Part shown: piece after piece, positions 22,383-34,371 of the stretch
How the letters are laid out: each line of letters starts with the position of its first letter
Position numbering within the stretch: the stretch's first letter is position 1
NCBI GenBank assembly: GCA_015698045.1
Contig: BLAL01000356.1
Coordinates: 1,798,001-1,862,000 of the forward strand
Direction: 5' to 3'
DNA: 64,000 nucleotides
DNA from: Rhizophagus clarus
Lineage: Eukaryota; Glomeromycota; Glomeromycetes; Glomerales; Glomeraceae
Program-made: the position numbers and the translations under genes
The notes under the pieces: generated by a model
Told to the model about the DNA's origin: nothing
The model's database searches: none
What the model saw: the letters and a program-made list of their open reading frames with translations, nothing else

Positions 22383-23231
22383 ATGTCTGATAATCGTGAT
22401 ACCAAAAGTACAAATGAATGGATTATTGCGAATTTTGGTAAAATAAACACAAAAGAAATTGATCCTATAGCAGTATCAAATAAACGAAAGAAGCTTTTAT
22501 TTGAAAAGGGTTTTGACATAATAGTTGATGAAATAAATGATATAATTTTTAATTCATTAAATAAAGGAATTTATTGGAAATTATTAAACAAACAAATTAT
22601 TGAACATTCCAATTATTATAATATTAATCCACAAGAAATTTATGATTGGTTATCAAATAATCCAAATGATTCAAACTCCATTTTTTTATTTGGATATTTT
22701 AATTATCATGGAATTGGAGTAAGTGAAGATGTTGAAAGAGCATACAATTTATTTATTGATGTATCACATGTATCAGGAAAAATTCATACGTTAGCGCAAT
22801 GTTTTATTGGTGAATGTTATGAATATGGATATGGAATCATAAAAGATGAAGAATTAGCTTTTGAATATTATGAAAAAGTTGCTAATAAAAATTTTGCATA
22901 TGGACAATTAAGAATTGGTTATTGTTATTATAATGAAATAGGTATTGAAAAAGATTTAAAAATGGCTTATTATTGGTATGAAAAAGCAGCAAAAAATGGA
23001 AATTTATTAGCTATGCAAAATCTTGGTCTTTTTTATCAAGATGGAATCGGTGTTGAAAAAGATTATAATAAAGCTTTTGAATTGTTTGAACAATCATCCA
23101 AAGGAGGATGTTTAGAGGGAATATGTTCATTAGGATATTTTTATGAACACGGTATTGGAACAAAAATTGATAAGAAAAAGGCACTTGAATTATATCAAAA
23201 AGCAGCAAATTTAGGAAATGAAGTGGCATAA
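22383..23231 (+). CDS. Sel1-repeat protein lacking the kinase domain
   Basis: Intact 282-codon frame. Residues 1-14 (MSDNRDTKSTNEWI) equal the N-terminus of the family kinases. The sequence then jumps to the linker NFGKINTKEIDPIAVSN that normally follows the kinase, so the whole kinase domain is absent. After it come a helical lead-in (residues 35-90) and about five Sel1 repeats of 36-37 residues (GECYEYGYGIIKDEELAFEY, GLFYQDGIGVEKDYNKAFEL). Sel1 repeats form a helical scaffold for protein binding. The frame ends at TAA 23229-23231. A further degenerate repeat follows in another frame (NNVDKAIYCYEKSAKQ, 23277-23330), so the product may be one repeat shorter than the ancestor. No introns are needed. 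Confidence 0.75.
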   Translation: MSDNRDTKSTNEWIIANFGKINTKEIDPIAVSNKRKKLLFEKGFDIIVDEINDIIFNSLNKGIYWKLLNKQIIEHSNYYNINPQEIYDWLSNNPNDSNSIFLFGYFNYHGIGVSEDVERAYNLFIDVSHVSGKIHTLAQCFIGECYEYGYGIIKDEELAFEYYEKVANKNFAYGQLRIGYCYYNEIGIEKDLKMAYYWYEKAAKNGNLLAMQNLGLFYQDGIGVEKDYNKAFELFEQSSKGGCLEGICSLGYFYEHGIGTKIDKKKALELYQKAANLGNEVA

Positions 23232-23339
23232 TGCGTGTAATCTTTGTATTATGTATAAAATGGAAGTGGAATTACAAATAACGTAGATAAAGCAATTTAT
23301 TGTTACGAAAAATCTGCCAAACAAAGAGATCAGGATGCA

Positions 23340-24274
23340 AATATAATTTCTTTCTTTTATATATTTGTACAATAGCGAATTTAATGTTTTAAAATTATGA
23401 TATAGCAATACGAAATTACTTGTATGGACATTATTATTTTGCAATTTGAAGTTTTTAATTGTATGAACTCTTTTTAAAAATTGAGTCCTGGTGAAAAAAA
23501 TTGATTTGAATTTAGAAGGTAACAATCAATTCTTTATTTTTTATTTTTTTTTATTTTATGACATTATAGCAAATATTAAAAAAATAAATAAATAAATTAA
23601 ATAAAAAAAATAACATATGATACTTGTTATTTGTCCTTATTTTGTAGGCTCATACGTACTACTTTTCTGTATGACTTAATTTAATATAGATGATATGGAT
23701 ACAGACTTTCGTACTTTAACTAAAATTTAATTATCATAGGTTTTTTGTTGATTAATAACTTTATTTTAAATCTTAAAAAGTGTAAAAATTTGCGGATATA
23801 GTAAAATATGAAAATTTGCTTATAGGAATATTGGGTTGCGTTACTTCCTTGTAGCGATATAAAATATTTATACTTGGTACTTTTTTTTTGAGTATTATTC
23901 ATCACATTCCTTACCCTTATTAATTTATGTGATTTCAAATCGTTACACAGTAATAAGGAATTTTTGACAGAATTTTACTGAATTAAAATAAAAACGAAAA
24001 TCTGCATTTGCGTTAACAAAGGTTTTTATTTTTGCAAAGAAATGTGAGAATAGTTCAAAATTAGGGAGTAAAGTAAAGGATGTTATTTTTATGAAATATA
24101 AAAAAAATACACAAGTAAAACTATTATACTAAACTTTCACGATTATTAGAAATCAATGTCAATTTTTATATTGTTTCTGACGCGACTATTTACTGAATAA
24201 TTAGTAAAATTGGTGCTAACCCCAAACGTTTACTTTTATTTCTTTTTATAATTATTTACCACCTTTTTGGTTGC
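23340..24274. other. Intergenic, nothing recognised
   Basis: AT-rich spacer between the two Sel1 genes. Parts of it resemble 25810-26330 downstream of the next gene (for example AGCAAATATTMAAAAAA and AATTTGCTTATAGG), so gene plus spacer was duplicated in tandem. Confidence 0.6.
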
Positions 24275-24282
24275 CCTGAAAT

Positions 24283-24414
24283 CAGTGTTGGGCATTTTCA
24301 ATGTCCAATAGATGCAATTGGATTTGGACATATGAAATGTCCAATTGGACATATATCCAATTGGATGTCCAATTGGAAGTTTATATGTCCAATTGTCCAA
24401 ATGGTCCAACACTG
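24283..24414. mobile_element. hAT-like MITE, CAGTGTTGG ends, 8-bp TSD
   Basis: A 132 bp element with inverted ends CAGTGTTGG and CCAACACTG. It is packed with ATGTCCAATTGGACAT-type palindromes. It is flanked by a perfect 8-bp duplication CCTGAAAT (24275-24282, 24415-24422). The duplicated spacer downstream has the empty site CCTGAAATATATCATGATCG at about 26303-26322. Non-coding. Confidence 0.88.
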
Positions 24415-24628
24415 CCTGAAATATATCATGATCGCAATAGTGCGAGTCGAGGCCATATTTTTGAAAGAAAAGAAATACTGTAATTGGTTCACATCTATCG
24501 GCATATACTGTACAGTATATACTAAAATTCAAAATATGTAAATTATGCAAATCAGGACTCAGAAGGATGTAAAAAGAATTTTGCATTCATGTAAATTAAT
24601 AAAACTGAATTTAAAAATTCATAACTAC

Positions 24629-24703
24629 GTCATTACTGCGGTAATGCGGTTAATAGAAATTTTTTTTTTGGTGATACTACAAGGTGGCGCTGCGCTGTGC
24701 GAC
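24629..24703 (+). promoter_or_regulatory. Conserved upstream box of the kinase/Sel1 family, member 4
   Basis: GTCATTACTGCGGTAATGCG, GGTTAATAG and GGTGGCGCTG..CTGTGCGACAATAA, ending about 115 bases before the ATG at 24818. It has a short duplication (GCGCTGCGCTG) inside the second block. Confidence 0.5.
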
Positions 24704-24817
24704 AATAATTGTGAAAAAAATATATTTGCGCTACCGTGCTAAATTTAAATTTTACAACCTTGACCCTACAAATATTGTTAATTTTAACAATTTTTTACCA
24801 AGTTATTATTACTCATT

Positions 24818-25809
24818 ATGTCTTATAATCGCGATACCAAAAATACAAATGATGAATGGATTATTGAAAATTTTGGTAAAATAAACACAAAAGAAATTGA
24901 CCCTATAGCAGTATCAAATGAACGAGAGAAGATTTTATTTGAAAATGGATTTGACATAATAGTTAATGAAATAAATGATTTAATTTTTAAATTATCAAAT
25001 AAAGGAACTGAAGTAGAATTAGAAAGGAAACAAATTATTGAATATTTTAACGATCATAATATAAATTTAAGAGAGTATTACAATTTGTTATTTAATAATC
25101 AAAATGATTTTGATTCTATTTTTTTACTTGGATATTTTAATTATTTTGGAATTGCAACAGATGAAAATAGTGAGAAAGCATTTAAATTATTTATTGAAGC
25201 ATCAGAAAAAAATCATTTATTAGCACAATATTATGTTGGTGAATGTTATGAAGATGGATTTGGAATTGTAAAAAATGAAAAAGTAGCATTTAAATATTTT
25301 AAAAAATTAGCTAATAAAAATTATTCAATGGGACAATTAAGAATTGATTGTCTTTATGACAATGGAATAGGAGTTGAAAAAGATTTAAAAATGGCTTCTT
25401 ATTGGTATGAAAAAGCTGTAAATAATGGAAATTTATTAGCTATGCATAAATCTTGGTCTTAATTATCAAGATGGAATTGGTGTCGAAAAGGATTTTAAGA
25501 AAGCTTTTGAATTATTTAAGCAATCAGCTGAAGGAGGATCTTTAACGGGAATAAATTCATTAGGATGTTGTTATGAAGTTGGTATTGGAACTGAGATTGA
25601 TATGCAAAAAGCATTTGATTTATATCAAAAAATCAGCAAATTTAGGAAATGTAACATCACAATATAATCTTGCTAATATGTATGAATATGGAAAAGGAAT
25701 TACAAAAGATGTAGATAAAGCAATTTATTGGTATGAAAAGTCTGCCAAACAAGGAGATCAGGATGCAAAATATAAGATAGAAAAACTTAAAAGTAATAAT
25801 TTACAATAA
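24818..25809 (+). pseudogene. Sel1-repeat protein lacking the kinase domain, two frameshifts
   Basis: A close paralogue of the gene at 22383. It has the leader MSYNRDTKNTNDEWI joined directly to ENFGKINTKEIDPIAVSN, a helical lead-in, then Sel1 repeats. The first open frame runs to 25462. An extra A in CATAAATC near 25449 shifts the frame, and a second extra A in the A run near 25630 shifts it again. The last repeat (YEYGKGITKDVDKAIYWYEK) and the C-terminus (KLKSNNLQ) end at TAA 25807-25809. Both shifts are single bases in A runs, so sequencing error cannot be excluded. Otherwise it is a young pseudogene or encodes a shorter 214-residue product. Confidence 0.75.
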
Positions 25810-25870
25810 ATTCTTTCTTTTAATTTTTTATTTTAGATTATGACATCATAGCAAATATTCAAAAAAAAAA

Positions 25871-25901
<31 letters not shown>

Positions 25902-26965
25902 CCTTTTTGTCCAAATATTTAATTTCAAATTAGCAAAGATCAAGCGTAATATTTTTAGTATAACAAAACTTAATTATCAATAAGATAGATTTAAAGGGTG
26001 ATTTAAATATAACTATTTTAAAGTACAACAGTCTGATATATTAAAATAGGAAAATTCGTTTATAGGGAGGAATATTGAGATGTATTACTTTCTTTACAGC
26101 AATGTAAAATATTTATACTTTTTTTTGAGTTATTTATGCGATTTCAAATCAATGCACAATATTAATGAATTTTTTTGATAAAGAATTTCTTGAAAATATT
26201 CTTATTAAGTATATTCCTTTAACACTGAATTAAAACAAAAATGATGATAATCCCTGTTTTTCTTTCACAAACTTCCTTTTTATAATTATGTCCTGGTCGA
26301 CCCCTGAAATATATCATGATCGCAATAGCACGAGCTGAGAGGTTTAATGAACGTTCTTGATCACACAGCCTAAGACCTTTGGGATATTACTTTTAAGTAA
26401 ATGAACTATTAGTATATTAGGAGGGATGTGTAAAAAAAAAAAAAGAATTTGTAAATTAAATTTTTTCTGTAAATCACATAATAGCAGATAGCTCTTCCAT
26501 GGAACAACTTTCATTAAAACTAAAATATCGAATCTTTTGCTTAAAAGTTATAACTTGTCAATAACAGATAAACTATTCAATATTAAACTTATTTACAATG
26601 AGTGGCAGCGTTAGAATAAGATCACGTATACTGATTGCTTGATCAGACTTATATCTCAAAATGACTTTTGCGTTAAAGAAGAAATTCATGAACTCGAGAC
26701 AATATCTCCACATTATAGACTGGATAGAAATAAAATCGATGTTGACTGTACGCCCGTTTCAATTCAAGACTCGCGACAATAATCCCAAAATCATTCAATT
26801 GACAAAGTCGTTGTAGTCGAACTTTTTTACTTAATTACTCATAAAAAATTCACTAAATACAAATTGTCGATTTTAAACATAAAGAGAAATTTTATTTTTT
26901 TTTTTTTGTAATTATTATAAAAAAGTAATAAATTGTTAACTACTTGTTAAAAAAAAAAGATTACA
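25810..26965. other. Intergenic; tandem-duplicate spacer, no gene
   Basis: The left part (to about 26400) is a diverged copy of the spacer at 23520-24440 and holds the empty site of the MITE at 24283. The right part is AT-rich with no clear gene. Confidence 0.5.
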
Positions 26966-28447
26966 TTATTTAATTACTTGAAATACTTCATAATTTTCTA
27001 CTGCAAAATTTGATGGAATGCCTATATTAAGGTAACGAGTGTCACTAGTAAAATAACTCCAATTATTGGAATCAGGACAAAATAAACCACCCATACTAGG
27101 CCCTTGATTAGTTTTGCAATAAATAGCATAATAACCTCGGTTACTATGATCATTCACGGGACCAAACTTTGCAGAAGAAATATTATTTACATCTGTAAAA
27201 TTAAATAAAAAACTATCTTTTGTGCTTTTCTCAAAATTTCCACCCCAATCAAGTGGATTATATCCGCCAATTAATTGTGTTGAGCCTTGAACCTTAGCTA
27301 TCCAAATAGTAGCTCCTTTATTATCACAATTTTTATGAAATGATGCTGCATTAAATCCATCTCGACTTGAATTATATAACAATTTAAATTCATAAGGAGA
27401 TTTTTTATTATTATAATATGAAGAATTTTTTTTATTAATCCATGATGAGAAAAGAGCAAGATGATCTGATTTAATTAAGGTTGAGTCAAGTTTAAATTTT
27501 AGATTTTTTCTCGAAGGTGCTTCGTTAGTTTTAGGTTTTATATTAGGAACTATGTGAAATTCTAAAAGATTATGAATCAAATCTTGTGGTAAGAACTCTT
27601 TATAACAATAAACTTTGTAAAAAAAATCTGTAGGACCAATATCATAAAATCTAATCAAAGGCATAAATCTGTATAATGATCTCTCGATCTTTGTAATATC
27701 TTCTTTACTCCATTTTGTTGGATCATTTTTAATATTTTGTTGCGTAAAACTCCATCTTAATAAACTCTCCCAAACTTCGATTTCTTTCATGTTTAAATCA
27801 TCTCTTTTTAATAGTAATTCTAATAAAGGAGCTTTCAAATTAGTGAAATCGTCAGAATTAAATAAGATTTTAGGTTCCTCACAAATTTTTTCAAGACAAA
27901 AATTCCATAAATCCGTAAATGTTTCATGCTGATAGACAGTTTCAAGAATACCAGTTGGATTTTGATGTAAAAACTCGGTTTGATGATTAATCAAATATTC
28001 TTGAATATGAGAAATTAATTGTTGAAGATTGAGTTCATCAACTGCTATTAATAATTTTAATACATCCGGTCCCTGTAAATTTTTCAATTCAATATTTCCG
28101 CAATATATAAATCTAAATATAACTAAATAATTAATTAATCATGTTCATATATAAAGAAATGAGAATAAAATAAATATTAATATTTTACATTACCTAAGAA
28201 TGATGTTAAATAGATGAGGCGAAATATTTGGTTTTCTTAAAATAAATTTTCCCTCTATTTTTTCGGCCCATTCATTAGAAAATGCAGAACGAAAATATTG
28301 TGACCTAATGCATAAAATGTTTGAATGAGCATGAAATTCTTTCACGTTTTGTTCTTCTCCAGCATAAATAATAACATCATATCCTATTTCAGTTTCAAAA
28401 AGTTTTTCGTAATCATTGGACAATTCAACTAAAAATTTTGAAGACAT
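26966..28447 (-). CDS. BTB-TLDc domain protein
   Basis: Two exons, 28447-28194 and 28112-26966, joined across an 81-bp GT-AG intron, give 466 residues. The start is MSSKFLVELSNDYEKLFE, with an in-frame ATG as the first codon. Residues about 20-125 are a BTB domain (GYDVIIYAGE, EFHAHSNILCIRSQYFRSAF, then FIYCGNIEL). Residues about 130-230 resemble a BACK helical region (LETVYQHETF, EVWESLLRWSFTQQ). The C-terminal part from about residue 280 is a TLDc domain (LLYNSSRDGFNAASFHKNCD, GATIWIAKVQGSTQLIGGYN, FEVFQ-like end). This combination is a large family in Rhizophagus. BTB proteins often serve as cullin-3 ligase adaptors and TLDc domains are linked to oxidative-stress and V-ATPase functions. 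The role here is unknown. No breaks are seen. Confidence 0.92.
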
Positions 28448-30511
28448 TTTTTAAATAACAAGAATATGCGTAACGAAGTTCTGCCACATGTTAATGAAGT
28501 ATCTGTGTGACATGATTAGCGCGGCAAAACCATAAAAGGTTAGTATCAATGTAACGATCATTACTATTAGAGTAAAATTCGGTTATTCTTTATATTTTAT
28601 TACATTTTTCTCAGATTTAATATGGATGGTGGTACGTCATAGTTGTGATGGTAATGGTCTAATATCGATTAAAATCATGACTTTTAAATTCTACAATACT
28701 TTTACCGAATTTTATTTGGCGGTATTTTATGTTCAATTTCTCTCTAGTTTATATTTTCTTTAAATAACAAAGACAGGGACGGGAATTATATTTTAAGTCG
28801 TAAAAACCCTATCAATATATTATAGATAATACCTTACTACGGTCTTTTATTATTCATAATAAGCTAAAATTCAAAATATTAATGTATACAATACATTACA
28901 AGAAATATATATAATATTATTAGGATATTCTTTATTTAACTTTCTTAACTGTATATCATATTTTATCTGAGTGCTTAAAATCTATAATCATCTGAAAATA
29001 CGGTATTAACTTCCCCTGAGATGAACCCTTTTTTAAACTAAAATATACTATCAAAATCTAAAAAAAAAAATATTTAATTTTAGAACGTAGTTTATTTTTG
29101 CAATTTTGTACTTTTTTTTCGATAAGTCGTGTTTGTTATGCATTAAAAATTACATATCTACATATCTTTATTTTCAATTAAAAATAATTATAATTTAGTG
29201 CAGGAGATTTTATTTTGAAATAGACCAATTTTATTCATGATGTCAATAACAACAGTAAGGCAATTTTTGATAAACTAAACGCTATAGATATAAAAGTAGG
29301 ACAACTTGGATCAGAAGTTGCTATATAAAATCTGATAATAATACTTTGGAAATTTAAAGAAAGTTAATAAGCTAGAGACTAATGTTGAAACAGAGTTACC
29401 ATTTAAAGCGGCAGGATTGATATTCTCAGGATTTTTTATAGATGGAGGGTAATGAATTACCTTGGCTGGGGCATGCACCTGGCTTTTAAACCAAATGAAG
29501 ATATAAGAATTAAATCCGCCGCTCCCACTGGTCAGAGACTTGCATGAGCCGAAAATAAGCATATTACGCCGGCCCTTCCAAAAACTCAACCACAGGTCTC
29601 TACTCCAAGGTGATCTAATTGTAATAAATACTGTATCCAATTCGTAAATAGAGTAATTTATATATTATTTTCACTACAAGAATTTTCTCGACCTTCGTAT
29701 AATAAAAGTATTGTGTTTAAATTGAAAAAGTCGTCGTGCCCACCCCAGGTGGTACTGTACATAATTTTTGCCACCATACGATCACGTGGTTTAAATTAAA
29801 TTTGATTGGCCTTACCAGCAACCTTAGGCGTGCGTGACTTTTTGGTAGTTTTATACGCATTTTTTTTTTGCTAACTTAGTAAACTCACCTTTGCATTTTT
29901 TTATTAGATAGCTCCTTTTGATTTTGAATTTTTGAAAAGTTGTTTCTTTTTGTTGCTCGACGATCTCTTTTTTTTTTGTATATATATGTTTTTGTTGTGT
30001 TTTATTTCTCAATTAACCATTTTTTCATTTTTTAGTTTTTAAGCTTTTAGTTTGGAGTGAAGTTCTAGTAGTATTTCAACGCTTCTAGTTTTGGAATTTC
30101 ATTTTCATTTACTAACCGGTCCTATTTCTTTTTTTTTTTTGGTTGGTTTTCATTTTCTTTCGGTCGGATTTCATTCCTTTTACACTTGGGTATGCATGTT
30201 ATTTCCTTTATCTGTTATGCTTGTTTATGAATTCATATTTCATCATCTTTGAGCTTTAATTTCTTTTTTCCATCTCTGTTTTCTTTATTCTCTGCGCTAT
30301 AATTTCATTTTCCATCCTTGTTTCTTTATTCTTTCAATCGGGTTATGCTTCATCTTCTTTATTCTTTAGACTTTTATTTCATTTTTTTTTCATTTCATTT
30401 CAATATTCTCATAGTTAATGAATTCTTTATTCTTGGTTATTTGGCTTTGATTCTCTGTTCTGCAATCTGCAGTCTATTGTATTTTTCTCAAATGAATTTA
30501 TTTTATTTTAG
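28448..30511. other. Intergenic; T-rich stretch at 29870-30510
   Basis: No intact gene. At about 29238-29330 a plus-strand run reads FDKLNAIDIKVGQLGSEVAI before a stop, a possible exon relic. From about 29870 the sequence is a T-rich, CTTT/ATTT-rich low-complexity stretch that replaces the expected first exon of the kinase relic beginning at 30512. Confidence 0.45.
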
Positions 30512-32320
30512 TTAAAGATTCAACGTGAAGTTGATGCTCATAATAATATTATACTTTATCACGGAATAACTAAATCTGAATCTGGTATTGTAAAGAATTT
30601 AAATATAATATATTGTAAAAATACATTATAATAATTATTTTTCTTAATATATATTTTTTAGAGGATCATGATAATAATATTAACTATATGCTAGTAATGG
30701 AATATGCAGATGGCGGTAATCTTAGAAGTTATTTGAAGAACAACTTTAGTAAGCTTACTGGAATAATAAGTATCTTATGGCATACTAGGTAGCTTGTGCT
30801 GTATCATGCTTACACAATAAGAGAGTAGTCCATTGTAATTTGGTAATTTATTTATATTCTTCAATAATTGTCAATAATATATAATTACGTTATTGCTAAA
30901 TTAATTCATAAATTTTAATAGCACTCTGGTAATATATTAATTCATCAAAACACGATCAAATTGTCGGATTTTGGATTGTCAAAATGAATTGGAGTATCAT
31001 CTAATTTTCAATCCGAATTATTTGGGATAGTTCCTTATGTTGATCCAAAAAGTTTTAACAAACAAGAAAATAATAATAATGAAACACAATTGTATTTATT
31101 AAATGAAAAATGGGACGTTTATAGTGTTGACGTATTAATGTGGGAAATATCTAGCGGGCAACCTCCTTTTTACACTGAAGGAGAGTAATATGATATTGGT
31201 TTGGCTTTGGAAATTCAAAAGGTCTTAGAAATCAATTGTTCTTGATACGCATGAAGATTATGTTAAAATCTATACCAGTGAGTAAATTTTGAATTCAAAT
31301 TTTTTACAATTTAAAATTATTTCCATTAATCTTGAATTTATTTCTTTAGAATGTTGGGACGGTGAGCCAGATAATCGTCCTACCATATATCAAGTAGGTG
31401 ATTTGTTAAAGGGAATCTTTATGATAAAGAATATAACAGAAAATCCTCAATTATTAAACAATCAAGAACTTAACGAGATTCCTTCAAGATCCATTAATTT
31501 AGAATCACAAGGAGAATTATCTCAGATCATTGAAAATTTTGATAAAATAAATACAAAAAGAAATTGATCCTATAGCAGTATCAAATGAACAAGAGAAACT
31601 TTCATTTGAAAAAGGTTTTAACATAATAATTTAACAAAGGAACTGAAGGGAATTTAGTTAGAGAGCAAGTTATTAAAAATTTTAATAATTATAATAATAC
31701 TAGTTCACATGAGATTTATAATTGGTTATTAAATAACCGAAATAATTCAAATTCCATTTTTTTACTTGGATATATTTATTATCAAGAAATTGAAGCAAGT
31801 GAAAATGATGAAAAAGCATTTAATTTGTTTATTGATGCATCAGGAACAAATCATTTATTAGCACAACATTTTGTTGGGGAATGTTATCAATATAGATATG
31901 GAGTTAAAAAAATGAAAAGTTAGCATTTGAATATTTTAATAAGTGGCCAGTAAAAACTTTACACATGGACAATTAAGAATTGGTTACTTTTATGAATATG
32001 GAATAGGTGTTGAAAAAGATTTAAAAATGGCATTTTATTGGTATGAAAAAGCTTCAAATTATGGAAATATAAAAGCTATGAATAATCTTGGTCTTTGTAT
32101 GAAGATGGAAAAGGTGTTAAAGAAGATAATAATAAAGCCTTTAAATTGTTCAAGTAATCAGCTGAAGGAGGAGATTTAGGTGGAATAACAATGTTAGGAT
32201 ATTGTTATGTTCATGGTATTGGAACTGAAATTGATAAGCAAAAAGCATTTGAATTTTATCAAAAATCAGCAAATTTAGGGTCAACTATAGCACAATATAA
32301 TCTTGGTGTTATGTCAAATA
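30512..32320 (+). pseudogene. Decayed TKL kinase with Sel1 repeats
   Basis: Fifth family member, without its first exon. Exon 2 starts after TTTTATTTTAG at 30512 (VKIQREVDAHNNII-like). Later exons at about 30662-30840, 30932-31280 and 31350 on keep MEYADGGNLRSYLKNNFSK, HSGNILIHQNTIKLSDFGLS, WEISSGQPPFY and CWDGEPDNRPTIYQVG. The catalytic HRDL has become HCNL, and there are several stops and shifts. The linker ENFDKINTK follows at about 31533, then Sel1 repeats ([40 protein letters not shown]). The last repeat is cut at about 32320 by the repetitive sequence that follows. Clearly non-functional. Confidence 0.8.
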
Positions 32321-33140
32321 TAGTCAACCGACTGGAAAATTGCACAACAGTAATTCATTTCTATAAATTAAGAGTAAACTGGATTAAAGAATATAAAAAC
32401 TGTGTCAAAGAATGAATAATCGTGTCAAGGAATGTGTAAACTGTGTCAAACTGTGTTGAAGAATGTAAAAACTATGTCAAAGAATGCAAAAATTATGCAA
32501 AAACTGAGACTAAATTTATTAAAATAAATACCATATACAATCTGATTAAACATCTTAATAAGATGTAAATCATATTAGTCAAGAATATGACATTTCATTG
32601 TTAGTCACAATTTATTCAGAAAGGTTTTAAAAATTATATATATATACTCTCAAACTTCCTCAAACTTTCTTCAACACAATTTCTTCAAAAAAAACAATTC
32701 TTTACAAGACGGAATCACTTTAAGAATGTAAAGAATATAACGGAATGTTAAAGGACAACTTTGGATATACTAGTAAGTTTACTTAATAGTATCGTCCTTA
32801 GATTTTGACTGCACACCGTGAAAGCAACATGCGGGAATTTATTGAGGGCTGACGAACGGCTTTAAAGGGTTGTGGATAGATGACTGGGGCCCATCGTTAT
32901 GAGTCATTAGGTCCAAATTCACCGTCTTGTTGATATAGTAGTTGATCTGCAAAGCGCCCTTCATCACTAAATTTCCAGGCAGTCCGGCAACCATTATTGG
33001 ATACATGGTCCATTAACTGTCTATTGACGGACCCTCTGCTGGTTGGACGCTACATTATATATGTCCATAAACCGTTAATTTCTGGAATATGGACGTTCGA
33101 TATACAGTATATCTGTTGAAAAAATTATAAGTTATTAAAC
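32321..33140. other. Spacer with short TGTCAAAGAATG tandem repeats at 32380-32500
   Basis: A loose tandem repeat of CTGTGTCAAAGAATGTAAAAA-like units begins where the Sel1 relic stops. A reversed version (TTCTTCAACACAATTTCTTC) lies near 32680, suggesting an inserted element with inverted arms. The rest is unremarkable. Confidence 0.45.
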
Positions 33141-33144
33141 TAAT

Positions 33145-33262
33145 ACAATTTATTTAATTAATTTAATTTGATTTGATTTGATTTGATTTTACTTACCTTG
33201 AGAATCGAAATCTAGGACCTCAAACACTTATTTTTCGTGATCTAATCACCTAGACTATTTAA
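33145..33262 (-). mobile_element. Putative tRNA-derived SINE
   Basis: Read on the minus strand, the sequence starts TTTAAATAGTCTAGGTGATT, where TAGTCTAGGTG resembles a tRNA A box. About 40 bases further on comes GATTTCGATTCTC, resembling a B box. It ends in AAATC repeats, then AAATT repeats. No folded intact tRNA is present. A target duplication is not clear (only AAATTG is shared). The box matches are imperfect. Confidence 0.45.
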
Positions 33263-33269
33263 ACTTCCA

Positions 33270-34371
33270 ATTTGTAATGACTATGTGGTTTTGATATATT
33301 ATTAAGTCAATAATAAAAAAATAAAATTTGACAGTTCTAGAAATTCTGGTTATAGGACAGTATTGTCCAATTACTGTCCGAAAAAATAATAATTATACTG
33401 ATTAATGATTTAATAGTCAATTTACAGTTATCAGACGTATATATCATTAATTTTACGTAAAAATCTTAACGTAAAATTTACGATTTTGATCAGGGATAGT
33501 CATCAGACTGCTTGATAATTTAGTGATTAAGTTTTGCGAAGGATCTGATGGTCACGCAAATCTCCACAAATCCTTATAGAATTTGAAGTAAAAATAATTA
33601 TAACTACGTTTTTCAATGAAAACAAAATGGGATTTCTCAATTGTTATCATACTCATAGATGGTGGTGAAGGATATCTATATGATCACTCCTGAGGTGTAA
33701 CGCTTATTCCTAAGGTAGTTGGGTTATACTATACGACCACTTGTCCAAATGATCACTGTTTACATAGTATTATTTGGGTGCCTGAAGTGAATGAGCCGTG
33801 CTAACTCGTGTTTAGTTCTTTTCATGTATGATGAATCATAAGATTCTATTACGACGCCTCAACTTCCGATGATATAATGGTAATTATTACCATTATATAT
33901 ATATATATATATTTTTTTATTATGTTGTTCAATTTACTAATGTTAAATTACATAAATTTAGAATAACAATATCCCTTTATACAATCAAGATTTATAAAAA
34001 AACGGCAAAGCTTCTTTTTTTTAATTGCACAACCCAGATTTATTGTAAAATAGGTTTAAATCGTTAGCTCATGATTTCAAAATAAAAAAAATATGATTGT
34101 TATATTTCTCATTTTAACATAACTGGCTATTATATTGCTACAACCATTATAAATTTAATAAAGAATTTAAAGAATTTAAAAATATATTAATTTGACTAAG
34201 CCACATTCACCACCAAATGTTACCAGTCATTAATTTTTAAATTGTAAAAAAAAAAAATGAAAAAAGAAATTTATCAAAAAATCATTATCTTCTCCTGACT
34301 ATCAATATACTGTACAGTACATTAGTGTTAACTAAATTAGATCATCTTATTGGAACAATCACGGTGCAAAG
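33270..34371. other. Intergenic, nothing recognised
   Basis: AT-rich, with an AT dinucleotide run near 33890-33911 and an ATACTGTACAGTA palindrome near 34311. No gene. Confidence 0.55.

Noticed and set aside
29311-29640. 109-codon minus-strand open frame
   Set aside because: No motif and no start context. The plus strand shows an equally open coding-like trace, so there is no support for a gene.
29726-29845. Possible small inverted repeat (AAAAAGTCGTCGTGCCC versus reversed AAAAAGTCACGCACGCC)
   Set aside because: The ends match only in part and no target duplication is visible.
33690-33750. Stretch with TTATTCCTAAGGTAG resembling a large-subunit rRNA motif
   Set aside because: Only a few bases agree and the neighbours do not match rRNA.
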